DNA of 64,000 bases from Saccopteryx bilineata (Eukaryota > Chordata > Mammalia > Chiroptera > Emballonuridae). Where the stretch lies: positions 293,428,982 through 293,492,981 of the forward strand of contig NC_089490.1 of assembly GCF_036850765.1 (NCBI RefSeq). Reading direction: 5' to 3'. The notes below the pieces were generated by a model. It was not told where the DNA came from and did no database searches. It saw nothing but the letters and a program-made list of their open reading frames with translations. Below are positions 1-8,676 of the stretch, one piece after another (within the stretch, counting starts at the first letter, position 1; the number at the start of each line of letters is the position of its first letter). The position numbers and the translations under genes were made by a program.

Positions 1-225
1 TGCTACTCCTGCTTTTTTTTGGGTGTTGTTTGCTTGGAGTATTGTTTTCCAGCCTTTCACTTTGAATTTGTTTTTATCCTTGTTGCTTAGATGTGTTTCT
101 TGTAGGCAGCATATAGTTGGATTTTCTTTTTTAATCCATTCTGCTACTCTGTGTCTTTTTATTGGTAAGTTTAATCCATTTACATTTAGTGTAATTATTG
201 ACACTTGTGGGTTCCCTACTGCCAT
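1..225 (-). pseudogene. L1-A ORF2, N-terminal fragment (endonuclease start)
   Basis: Start of the L1 ORF2 polyprotein, which in the family carries an APE-type endonuclease, a reverse transcriptase and a cysteine-rich C-terminus. The ATG at 225-223 opens a frame that reads like the ORF2 N-terminus: a LNVNGLN-like segment, then KRHRVAEWI and CCLQETHL. The glutamate of QETH is the conserved metal-binding residue of the endonuclease fold. Only about 75 codons are in the window. A T-run near position 12 is one base longer than in L1-B (8 versus 7), so the frame is probably broken there. Confidence 0.85.
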
Positions 226-455
226 TTTATAAATTGCTTTCTGTTAGTTTTGTATCTAGTTTGAATCTTCTCTTTTGTTTTTCTATCATTTGTTTTTGTT
301 TGTTTGTGTTCCATACTTCTTTCCTCTGTTGCTACCTTTTTTAAGTCAAGTGTTTTTGTGGTGGTTTTTTCAAGGGTGGTTACCATTAAGTAATGAAAAG
401 GATACCTACCATATTCATTGTAGTACCCTATCTTATAAGTATTTCTGCACTTCAT
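216..455 (-). CDS. Small open frame between L1-A ORF1 and ORF2 (79 codons), function unknown
   Basis: A 79-codon open frame in the inter-ORF region of L1-A. It begins 97 bases after the ORF1 stop and its TAG stop (218-216) lies inside the start of ORF2, an overlap of 10 bases with the ORF2 ATG at 225. The predicted peptide is lysine-, threonine- and tyrosine-rich, starts MKCRNTYKIGYYNEYGRYPF and ends KFIKWQ-like. The same frame is open at the same place in L1-B (4462-4704). I recognise no domain. Most base differences between the copies change the amino acid, which gives no sign of protein-level constraint after insertion. It may be chance openness of A-rich DNA or a real feature of the L1 family. 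Confidence 0.3.
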   Translation of the reverse strand: MKCRNTYKIGYYNEYGRYPFHYLMVTTLEKTTTKTLDLKKVATEERSMEHKQTKTNDRKTKEKIQTRYKTNRKQFIKWQ

Positions 456-551
456 CGTCCTTTTCTACTGTTAATCTCCGTCCTCTCCCCTCTTTTTTTT
501 CCTTTGTTGTCACAGTTTAAGTTTGGTTTTATTGTGTTCTTGTTGGAGCTG

Positions 552-1549
552 TTACTTGTGGTGTTGTTTTTTTTTGTTCTTTGAATCTGGTTGAAAAACC
601 CCCTTTAGTATTTCCTGGAGTGGGGGCTTTCTGTTGATAAATTCTCTCATCTTTTCTGTATTTGTGAATGTTTTTATATCTCCTTCATACTTGAAGGATA
701 GCTTTGATGGGTATAGTATTCTTGGCTGAAAGTTCCTCTCTTTCAATATTTCTTTAAATATTGGGGTCCACTCTCTTCTAGCTTGTAGAGTTTCTGCTGA
801 GAAATCTGATGATTATCTAATAGGCCTTCCTTTATATGTTGTACTCTTCTTTTCCCTGGCTGCCTTGAGAATTTTTTCTTTGTCATTGGTTTGTGTCATC
901 TTTATTATGATGTGCCTTGGAGTGGGTTTGTTGGGGTTAAGAAAACTCGGTGTTCTGTTTGCTTCTTGAATTTGAGGCTTTAGTTCTTTCCACAGGCTTG
1001 GGAAGTTCTCGTCTATTATTTGTTTGAGTATATTCTCCATTCCATTTTCTTTCTCTTCTCCCTCTGATATACCTATTATTCTTATGTTATTCTGTCTGAT
1101 GGAGTCAGAGAATTCCTGTAGGGCTTTCTCGTTTTTTATTATTTTTGAGTCTCTTTCTTCTTCTCTCTGTGTGCCTCAAGTTGTTTGTCTTCTATTTCAC
1201 TAGTCCTATCCTCAATCTGGGCTGTTCTGTTAGCTAAGCTTGTTACCTCGTTTTTCAGCTCGTGAATTGAGTTTTTCATTTCTGTTTGATTTGTTTTTAT
1301 AGTTTCAATTTCTTTGGTAATATATTATTTGTGTTCATTGAGTTGTTTTCTGATCTCCCTATATTGCCTTTCTGTGTTTTCTTGTATATCTCTGAGTATT
1401 TTTAAGATTTCTATTTTAAATTCTCTGTCATTTAGCTCCAAGGCTTCCAATATGTTAAGTCTTTTCTCCATAGATTTTTACACATCTATTTGTGTTACCT
1501 CTCTTTCTTTTGTATCCATAATATTTGATTTCCTCTGTCTTATTGGCAT
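552..1549 (-). pseudogene. L1-A ORF1 (RNA-binding chaperone), broken
   Basis: Decayed L1 ORF1, whose intact product is a trimeric coiled-coil RNA-binding protein that packages L1 RNA. The start is the ATG at 1549-1547 (MPIRQRKSN) and the stop is at 554-552, about 332 codons. The N-terminal half is a lysine/glutamate-rich coiled-coil-like stretch. The RRM and C-terminal domain are clear: NFPSLWKELKPQIQEANRT, then TPRHIIIKM, KEKILKAAREK, YKGRPIR, and after the break ERNFQPRILYPSKLSFKYEG. Defects include stops in the coiled-coil part, a frameshift near 1150 and a stop just after RPIR near 811 where L1-B reads leucine. Confidence 0.9.
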
Positions 1550-3578
1550 CTGATGGTGGTCTTGTTGATAGCACTAATTAGAATTAATAAAGTGTAAAAA
1601 GTAAAAAAAAAAAAAGGTAAAACACCCCACAAAAAAAAAACAGTAATAATTTATTATTTCCCCCTTTTTTCTTTCTTCTCTTTCCCTCCTCTCCCCTCCT
1701 CAGGGAAATATCGTGCCTATAATGGAGGGCCTGATTTGGGGTGAAGAGTTCAAGGGGCAATAAAAAGGGAGTAGGGACCTACTAAATGCAATAAATAAAT
1801 AAATAAATGGAAGAAAATTTTAGACAAGCATAAGATGATTTGCTTGTAAGTGATGGTCAACTAAGAGATATAATGAGAGGGATAAGATGGAACCAGAAAA
1901 AACGACCAAAAAAAGAATAATAAAGAAGAAAAAAATAAAAATAATAAGTAAAAATCTGTTGCATTAAGTGGAGCGAAGACTAAATACAATGGAGACCTTG
2001 GGTTGGGAGGACCCAATATGCCACAAAAATAAACAAACAAGAAAAAAACAAAAACAAAAGCAAAAAAGAAAAATAAAGCCAAAAAAAGCCTTGAGTCCCA
2101 AATTAACTAATTTGTTCGTGATTGAGGATTAAATGGGAGGAAAGTAAAACGAGAAAAGAAAAAACGAATAGAAAGGAAAAAATAAGAAAAAGAGAAAAAC
2201 AAAGGAAGAAATAAAAAAAGGAAGAGAAAAAAAAACAAAATAAAGCAAAACAAAAAAAAAACAAAAGAGGAGAGAGTGAGAGTTAAGTGTTTTGGAGTAT
2301 AACCTTAAAGGAGGGTGAGGATGAAGAAGAGAAATAAAATGTAACACTCATGGGTAGTGTAGTTCAAGAAAAGGAAAGCATATGATGGGCAGAGAATAGA
2401 AGGACCGAGGTGGAGGAAATAAAGGCAATAAGATAGAAGAAACAAACAACAACAACAAAAAAATTAGTGGAACAAGTTGTAAAGTCTGTGGATTTTTCTT
2501 GATTTTGATAGGTTAACTTCTTCCTTTTTTTCTCTCTCCCTCTTCCTGGTCGGTGACTCTGTACCCCAGCCTCTGCCCCTGTGTCACACTTAGGTAGGGA
2601 TTTGCAGTTGATGGGATTCTATGGCAATGTCATATAATTGGCTTTAGTCTTGCTGGTAGTCAAGGCTTGTTGGTGTTTGCAGGGTCCAACGATGAGAGAA
2701 TTTGCTTCCCTGGATTCTCTCTCCTAGTCCCCCCTTCCTGAATTAGCAGCCTGGTGATCCAGCTATAAGGCTGCAACTGCTTCTGCCTGGGGAGTAAGAG
2801 GCTCAAAGAGCTGGGAAATCCCCACTCTATCCCCACTCAGTGCAAGGCTTTGGGAAAGGCTCTGGCAGTCAGGGCCTCCAGTGTAATCAGGCGGGGGTGG
2901 GAGTCAATTGTTGTCAAGGTGACTGATCAACGCCTAGCATTTAGTTGGACCTCTCACCCCATGCTTTCCACACTCTGTATCCTGTTTTGGCTGGGAAGAA
3001 GAGGCACTAGTCTCTGCTTGCGACTAGTGTAGTATAGATCTTATTATGTGCCAAGTCCTTCTTGTTAGCGTTTATCCCTGAATATGGAGGCTCTATCAAT
3101 CAGAAGTTGCCCCCGCCCCTTTAGCGAGAGGCACTAAAAAATATCATGCCTCTTGTCTTGGGTCGCTCAACTGAGAGAGATCTTATCAATTAGAACCGAG
3201 GGTGCGCAGATTTCATGGCTTAAGCTAATTTCAGTGATTGGGTCGCAGCTGTGCTTCCGAAGGTATTTTAGGCTGCCTGCGCGCGCCCCTCCCCCAACGC
3301 TTGATTGTTAGCTTGAATGGCTGGGTGAGGTGCCCCGCCCACAGAGAGAATCTCCCAAATAGAGAAGACCACCCTGGTGCCTCTCCCGCTCGCCCTGCCG
3401 CTGGCGGCTGGATCGCACCAGGCGCAGGATAATGGGGCACCCTGGGTGTGCGTGCCAGTAGGGCGCTCTGGGCACGTGGAATGCCCAGGGTACGCGCGCG
3501 AATGGGGTGCTCCGGGCACCGGTGGCTGGCGACTCTCACTCGCAGTGTGCGGACCGCTGGGAACGTTAGCAAGGCTTG

Positions 3579-3896
3579 CTCTGCAACCGGACCTGGCGCG
3601 CGCCGGCGGCTGCTTGCTGCTCCCGAGTGTGAGCGGTGCTCGCTCTGCAACCGTACCGGGTGCGTGCCAGCGGCTGCTCGCCGCTCCGGAGTGTGGGCAT
3701 TGCTCACTCTGCAACCGGACCGGGCGCGTGCCCGCGGCTGCTTATGGCTCCCGAATGTGGGCGGTGCTCGCTCTGCAACCAGACCAGGCACGCCGGTGGC
3801 TGCTCGCCTCTCCGGAGTGTGGGCGGTGCTCTATCTGCAACCAGACCGGGCGCGCGCCCGCGGCTGCTCGTGGCTCCTGAGTGTGGGCTGACTCAC
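3579..3896 (-). repeat. Five 64-bp GC-rich tandem monomers in L1-A 5' UTR
   Basis: The phrase CTCTGCAACC or a close variant recurs at 3579, 3643, 3707, 3771 and 3833, giving periods of 64, 64, 64 and 62 bases. Each unit contains a CpG-rich core with CGGCTGCT and GAGTGTGGGC. The array ends at the CTGACTCACCACAGGCGC segment, which L1-B shares. L1-B lacks this array at the matching place (about 7800-7970) and has a different short-period repeat instead. The arrangement resembles the promoter monomers of mouse L1. Confidence 0.85.
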
Positions 3897-4109
3897 CACA
3901 GGCGCACTCCCTCGCAGCTTGAATGAACGTCCCTGCGGTAGCTTCCTCCACACCCTTGTCTCTCAGATTCAAGTGATAACAATCCTTTCGCTTTCAGTTT
4001 GTGTGGAACTCCGGAATGTTCCGAGGATAAATTTTTCTGTTTCCAGTTGATAAATTTGTTGTGATTTAAGGGAGATCTGTCGGACGCGCTGCTCACGGCG
4101 CCATTTCCG

Positions 4110-4117
4110 TGACGTCA
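4110..4117. promoter_or_regulatory. CRE-like TGACGTCA palindrome at the L1-A 5' terminus
   Basis: A perfect 8-bp CREB/ATF consensus lies within the first ten bases of L1-A, and the identical octamer occupies the same position in L1-B (8668-8675). Binding is inferred from the motif. Confidence 0.55.
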
Positions 4118-4119
4118 CT

Positions 4120-4471
4120 CCTTGATGCATATATATTAAGGATTGTTATGTTTTCTTGATTTAGTGTCCCCTTAGCCATTATGAAATGGCCATTTTTGTC
4201 TCTGAGTACTTTTGCTGTCTTGTAGTCAGCATTATCACATATGAGTATTGCTACACCTGCTTTTTTTGGATGTTATTTGCTTGGAGTATTGTTTTCCAGC
4301 CTTTCACTTTGAATTTGTTTTTATCCTTGTTGCTTAGATGTGTTTCTTGTAGGCAGCATACAGTTAGTTTTCTTTTTTAATCCATTCTGCTACTCTGTAT
4401 CTTTTTATTGGTGAGTTTAATCCATTTACATTTAGTGTAATTATTGACACTTGTGGGTTTCCTATTGCCAT
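4120..4471 (-). pseudogene. L1-B ORF2 N-terminal fragment, truncated
   Basis: The ATG at 4471-4469 begins an ORF2 frame that matches L1-A ORF2 and then continues through a region like DYKTAKVLRDKNGHF, IMAKGTLNQENITILNIYA, typical of the L1 endonuclease domain. At least one frameshift is present: a base pair is missing in the A-run after the first 40 codons relative to L1-A. The frame ends at 4120 where L1-A starts. No catalytic product is possible from this fragment. Confidence 0.85.
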
Positions 4472-4704
4472 TTTATAAAATGCTTTCTGTTAGTTTTGTA
4501 TCTAGTTTGATTCTTCTCTTTTGTTTTTCTATCATTTGTTTTTATTTGTTTGTATTCCATACTTCTTTCCTCTGTTGCTATCTTTTTTAAGTAATGTGCT
4601 TCTGGGGTGTTTTTTTCAAGGATGGTTACTATTAAGTAATGAAAAGGGTACCTACCATATTCATTGTAGTACCCTATCTTATAAGTATTTCTGCACTTCA
4701 TCAT
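4462..4704 (-). CDS. Small open frame between L1-B ORF1 and ORF2 (80 codons), function unknown
   Basis: Counterpart of the L1-A frame at 216-455, open over 80 codons with a doubled initiator methionine. Its stop at 4464-4462 overlaps the ORF2 start by 10 bases, exactly as in L1-A. About 16 of 79 aligned residues differ, clustered around the middle (4595-4615), where several adjacent bases changed. No known domain is recognised. An overlap of this kind could couple termination to ORF2 reinitiation, but that is speculation. Confidence 0.3.
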   Translation of the reverse strand: MMKCRNTYKIGYYNEYGRYPFHYLIVTILEKNTPEAHYLKKIATEERSMEYKQIKTNDRKTKEKNQTRYKTNRKHFIKWQ

Positions 4705-4800
4705 CCTTTGCTACTGTTAATCTCCATCCTTTCCCCCTCTTTTTTTTTGCTTTTGTTGTCACAGTTTAAATTTGGTTTTACTGTTTTCTTGTTGGAGCTT

Positions 4801-5805
4801 TTACTTGTGGTTTTGTTTTGTTTTGTTCTTTGAATCTGGTTGGGAAACCCCCTTTAGTATTTCCTGGAGTGGGGGTTTTCTGATGATATATTCCCTCATC
4901 TTTTCTGTATTTGTGAATGTTTAATTTCTCCTTCATATTTGAAGGATAACTTTGATGAGTATAGTATTCTTGGCTGAAAATTCCTCTCTTTCATGGCTTT
5001 AAATATTGAGGTCCACTCTCTTCTAGCTTGTAGAGTTTCTGCTAAAAAATCTGATGATAATCTAATAGGTCTTCTTTTATATGTTGTATTCTTCTTTTCC
5101 CTGGGTGCCTTAAGAATTTTTTCTTTACCGTAGGTTTGTGCTATTTTCATTATGATGTACCTTGGAGTAGGTTTGTTTTTGGTTAAGAAAACTCAGTGTT
5201 CTGTTTGCTTCTTGAATTTGAGGCTTTAGTTCTTTCCACAGGTTTGGGAAGTTCTCGTCTATTATTTGTTTGAATATATTCTCCATTCCATTTTCTCTTT
5301 CTTCTCCCTCTGATATACCTATTATTCTTATGTTATTCTTTTTGATGTAGTCAGACAATTCCTGTAGGGCTTTTTTTTAAATCATTTTTTTTTTAATTTT
5401 TGAGTCTCTCTCTTCTTCTCTTTGTTGTGCGTAAAGTTGCTTGTCTTCTACTTCACTAATCCTACCTTCTATCTTGCCTGTTCTATTAGCTAAGCTTGTT
5501 ACCTCATTTTTCAGTTCATGAATTGAGTTTTTCATCTCTTTTTGATTTGTTTTTATAGTTTCAATTTCCTTGGTAATATATTCTTTGTGTTCATTAAGTT
5601 GTTTTCTGAGCTCCCTAAATTGCCTTTCCGTGTTTTATTGTATATCTCTGAGTATTTTTTGGATATCTATTTTAAATTCTCTGTTATTAGGTCCAAGGTT
5701 TCCAATATATTAAATTTTTTCTCCATAGATTTTTTCCACATCTATTTGTGTTACTTCTCTATCTTTTGTATCCATGATATTTGATTTCCTTTTTCTTAAT
5801 GGCAT
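4801..5805 (-). pseudogene. L1-B ORF1, broken
   Basis: Second decayed ORF1, 335 codons from the ATG at 5805-5803 to the stop at 4803-4801. Recognisable pieces are a segment with KKNNIRIIGISEGEE followed by FPNLWKELKPQIQEANRT (5358-5125), and, in another frame, KEKILKAPREK, RPIRLSSDF, AETLQARREW and ERNFQPRILY (5150-4896). The shift between these two frames lies near 5125-5150, and a T/A-rich run at about 5370-5400 adds a further break relative to L1-A. The leucine after RPIR is intact here, which shows that the stop in L1-A is a private mutation. Confidence 0.9.
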
Positions 5806-6844
5806 CTGAGGGTGGTCTTGTTGATAGCACTAATGAGAATTAATAAAGAATAAAAAGTAAGAAAAAAGTAAAAAAAATGGAAGAAAAAGAATATTTGGGA
5901 AAAAAACACACAAAAAATAATAATTTATTATTTCCCTCCCCTTTTCTTTCTTCTCTTCCCCTCCTCTCCCCTTCTCCTTAGGAAAATATCATGATGAACT
6001 GTGAATTATATGATGCTAATTGGAACAAAAACTGCCTATAACAAAGGGCCTGATTTGGGGGAAGGTGTTCAAGGGGCAACAAAGGAAGTAGGGACCCATA
6101 AAATGCCAAAAAGGAAAAAATTGGGATCAAGTATAAAATGATTTGCTTGTAAGTGATGGTCGACTAAGAGATATAATGAGAGGGATAAGAGGGAAACAGG
6201 AAAAAGGAAAAGAAAAAAAAAACTATTGTATTAAGTGGAGCAATGACTGAATAGAATGAAGATCCTGCATTGGAAGGAATGCTAATGAGTTAAAAAGCAA
6301 AGTAAAAAGCACCCAAAATGCTACACACACAAAAAAAACTTGAGTCCCAAATTAAATAATTTATTTGTGATTGAGGATTGAATGAGAGGAAAAGTAAAAG
6401 GAGAAAAGAAGAAACTAATAGGAAGAAATAAAAAAAGTGGAAAAGGAAAGGAAGGAAAAAGAAAATGAACAAGGAGGAGAGAGAGAGAGAGAGACAGTTA
6501 AAGATTTTGGAGTGTAATCCTCATGGAGAGTAAGGAAGAAGAAAAGAAATAAAATGTAACACTTATGGGTAGTGTAGTTTAAGAAAAGGAAAGAGTAAGA
6601 TAAGCAGAGAATAAAAGGACCAAGGTGGAGGAAATAGAAATAATAATAATAAAGGCAAGAAGATGAAGAAAACAAAAAAATAGTGCAATAAGTTATAAAG
6701 TCTGTGGATTTTTCTTGAATTTGATAAGTTAACTTCTTATTCCTTTTTCTTTCCTCTCTCTCTTCCTGGTCGGTGACTCTGTACCCCAGGCTCTGCCCCT
6801 GTGGCACACTTAGGTAGGGATTTGCAGTTGATGAGACTCTACAG

Positions 6845-7038
6845 CAAGAGTCCCCAAACTTTTTACACAGGGGGCCAGTTCACTGTCCCACACACCGTTG
6901 GAGGGCCACCACATACAGTGCTCCTCTCACTGACCACCAATGAAAGAGGTTCCCCTTCCAGAAGTGCAGCAGGGGGGGGCGGATAAATGGTCTCAGGGGG
7001 CCACATGCGGCCCGCGGGCCGTAGTTTGGGGACGCCTG
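6845..7038. mobile_element. Non-autonomous hAT-type DNA transposon inside L1-B
   Basis: A 194-bp element with inverted ends: GTCCCCAAACT near the left end and AGTTTGGGGAC near the right end. The interior includes GCGGCCCGCGGGCC. Flanks TCTACAGC (6838-6845) and CCTATGGC (7039-7046) fit a decayed 8-bp target duplication. L1-A keeps the empty site as TCTATGGC near 2620. No transposase is encoded; it would have been moved by a hAT transposase. Confidence 0.85.
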
Positions 7039-8150
7039 CCTATGGCAATGTCATATATTTGGCTTCAGTCTCACTGGTAGTCAAGGCTTGTTAGCATTTG
7101 AAGGTTCCAACAATGAGAGAGTCCATTTTCCTTGAGCCTCTCTCCTAGTCTCTCCTTCCTGAATTAGCAGCCTGATGATCCAGCTATGAGGCTGCTGCTG
7201 CCTCTACCTGGGGAGTAAGAGGCTCAAAGAGCTGGCAAATTCCCACTTTATCCCCACTCAATGCAGGGCTCTGGGTAAGGCTCTGGCAGTCAGAGCCGCC
7301 AACATAGTCAGGTGGAGCTGGGAGCCAATTGCTCTCAAGGTGACTTTCTATGAGCCTCCAGGCCTGTTCATCCTGCCTAGCACTCTGTCAGTCTACTCTC
7401 CCCAGGCTTTCCACACTTTGTAACCTGTTTTGGCTGGGAAGAAGATGCCCTAGTCGCTGCCTGCAGTACAGGAGGTTTTAACATCTGCCGTGTCCCTCTT
7501 TTTAGCATATATCCCTGAGTATGAAAGCTCTGCCAATCAGAAGTTGCCCCCACCCCTTTAGCAAGAGGCACTACAAAATATCACGCCTCTTGTCTTGCAT
7601 CACTGAACTGAGAGAGATCTTGTGAATTAGAGCCATGTAGGTAAGTTGGGTGGTGAGTAGCCTGTGGGTTAAGCTAATTTCTGCGATTGGATCCACCGAA
7701 TTGCTCCAGAAAGGACTGCAAGCTGCCCATGATGGCTGGGTGAGGCACCCCGCCCATCCCCTGAAGCTTGGGCATAGGGAAGTTCGCTTTGGCGCACTCC
7801 CTGTGCATGCTGCTGGCAGCTGCTGCTCATGGCGGGGGCGGTTGCTCACGCACAGGTGGTTGCTCACATGCACGCAGGCAACCGGGCGTTTGCTCGCAGC
7901 GCAGGGGCGGTTGGGATACTTGCTGAGTGGCGCTCAGGTGGCCAGGTTGCTCGCGTGGGCTGATTCACCACAGGCCCACTCTTTCCTCGGTTTGAATGAA
8001 TGTCCGTGCCACAGCCTAGCTACCTCCACACCCCTAGCTCTCCCCAACTCTCAGTTCCAAGTGAAAGCAGCCTTTGCTCAGGTTAGTGAGGAAGGCAGAG
8101 TGTTTCTTTGTCCAACTTATTTCCTTCAGGGTTAATTATATATTTAGTCA

Positions 8151-8511
8151 TTTTTTTTTGTATTTTTCTGAAGTTGGAAATGGGGAGGCAGTCAGACAGA
8201 CTCCCGCATGCGCCCAACCTGGATCCACCTGGCACGCCCACCAGGGGGCAACGCTCCGCCCATCTGGGGCATCGCTCTGCCGCAACCAGAGCGACCCCAG
8301 CGCCTGAGGCAGAGGCCACAGAGCCACCCCAGCGCCTGGGCCAACCCTGCTCCCGGCTGCGGGAGGGGAAGAAAGAGACAGAGAGGAAGGAGAGGGGGAA
8401 GAGAGGTGGAGAAGCAGATGGGCGCCTTCCTGTGTGCCCTGGCTGGGAATCAAACCCGGGACTCCTGCACGCCAGGTCGACGCTCCACCACTGAGCCAAC
8501 CAGCCAGGGCC
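8151..8511 (-). mobile_element. tRNA-derived bat SINE (long type) in the L1-B 5' UTR
   Basis: Full-length SINE in reverse orientation: tRNA-like head at 8440-8511 with TTGGCTCAGTGG box A and GGGTTTGATTCC box B on the minus strand, a CT-rich segment, then a GC-rich body ending with a CAGAAAAATAC tail. Target duplications TATTTAGTCA flank it at 8141-8150 and 8516-8525. It is moderately diverged from the consensus-like copies at 38255 and 58812. Confidence 0.92.
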
Positions 8512-8667
8512 AATTTATTTAGTCAATTTTTCCTTTGATCCTACCTTCGCCTTCAGTGTGTGAAACTTCCATATGCTCAAAAGATAGATTTTTCTGTCTC
8601 TGGTTGATGAACTTGTTGAAATTTTGGGGAGATTTGTTGGTCGCGCTCCTCATGGCTCCATTTCTCT

Positions 8668-8675
8668 GACGTCAC
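8668..8675. promoter_or_regulatory. CRE-like TGACGTCA at the L1-B 5' terminus
   Basis: Same octamer and same distance from the element end as in L1-A. Preceded on the minus strand by AG and followed by GAGAAATGGAGCC, where L1-A reads CGGAAATGGCGCC. Confidence 0.5.
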
Positions 8676-8676
8676 T

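Larger units (their letters stand above)
1..4119 (-). mobile_element. L1 retrotransposon (L1-A), complete 5' end, runs off left edge
   Basis: A LINE-1 element read on the minus strand. In its own 5' to 3' order it shows a 2.57-kb 5' untranslated region (4119-1550), a decayed ORF1 (1549-552), a 326-bp inter-ORF stretch and the first 75 codons of ORF2 (225-1). The 5' end is placed at 4119 because the terminal bases AGTGACGTCA match the 5' end of the neighbouring L1-B at 8676. Directly upstream, from 4120, the sequence is ORF2 of L1-B, so L1-A appears inserted in it. The 3' part, poly(A) and second target duplication lie outside the window. Frameshifts and an in-frame stop in ORF1 make it non-autonomous. 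Confidence 0.9.
1550..4119 (-). promoter_or_regulatory. L1-A 5' untranslated region and internal promoter
   Basis: About 2.57 kb precede ORF1, against roughly 0.9 kb in human L1. From the 5' end it contains a terminal TGACGTCA palindrome (4110-4117), an ATGGC motif resembling a YY1 core (about 4100-4104), a GC-rich CpG block with 64-bp tandem monomers (about 3240-3900), a mixed-sequence segment (about 2500-3240), and a long stretch (about 1640-2480) that is almost all purine on the plus strand and so pyrimidine-rich on the L1 sense strand. Promoter function is inferred from position and from the known internal promoters of L1; it is not shown by sequence alone. Confidence 0.75.
4120..8676 (-). 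mobile_element. L1 retrotransposon (L1-B), interrupted in ORF2 by L1-A
   Basis: A second L1 of a related subfamily on the minus strand. In its own order: a 5' UTR (8676-5806) that contains a SINE and a hAT element, a broken ORF1 (5805-4801), a 329-bp inter-ORF stretch and about 117 codons of ORF2 (4471-4120). ORF2 stops abruptly where the 5' end of L1-A starts. Coding and inter-ORF parts are roughly nine-tenths identical to L1-A by eye, while the centre of the 5' UTR differs. The missing 3' part is expected beyond the left edge if L1-A is an insertion. Confidence 0.9.
5806..8676 (-). promoter_or_regulatory. L1-B 5' untranslated region
   Basis: 2.87 kb including about 0.55 kb of later insertions (hAT element 6845-7038 and SINE 8151-8511). 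It shares with L1-A the terminal TGACGTCA, the purine-rich plus-strand block (about 6140-6700 here) and the GC-rich mid-section, but its repeat zone at about 7800-7970 consists of degenerate GGTTGCTC-containing units rather than 64-bp monomers. About 90 bases before the SINE insertion point have no counterpart in L1-A. Confidence 0.7.

Noticed and set aside
1861..2347. Phenylalanine/leucine-rich minus-strand frames that look like membrane proteins
   Set aside because: They are translations of the polypyrimidine strand of the L1 5' UTR.
3231..3791. 186-codon minus-strand frame and several overlapping plus-strand frames in the GC-rich block
   Set aside because: They lie in the L1 5' UTR over 64-bp tandem repeats with few stops in any frame; arginine/alanine/proline-rich peptides result from CpG-rich composition.
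3579..3896. CRISPR-like regular repeats
   Set aside because: The units are contiguous with no unique spacers, in a mammalian L1 promoter.
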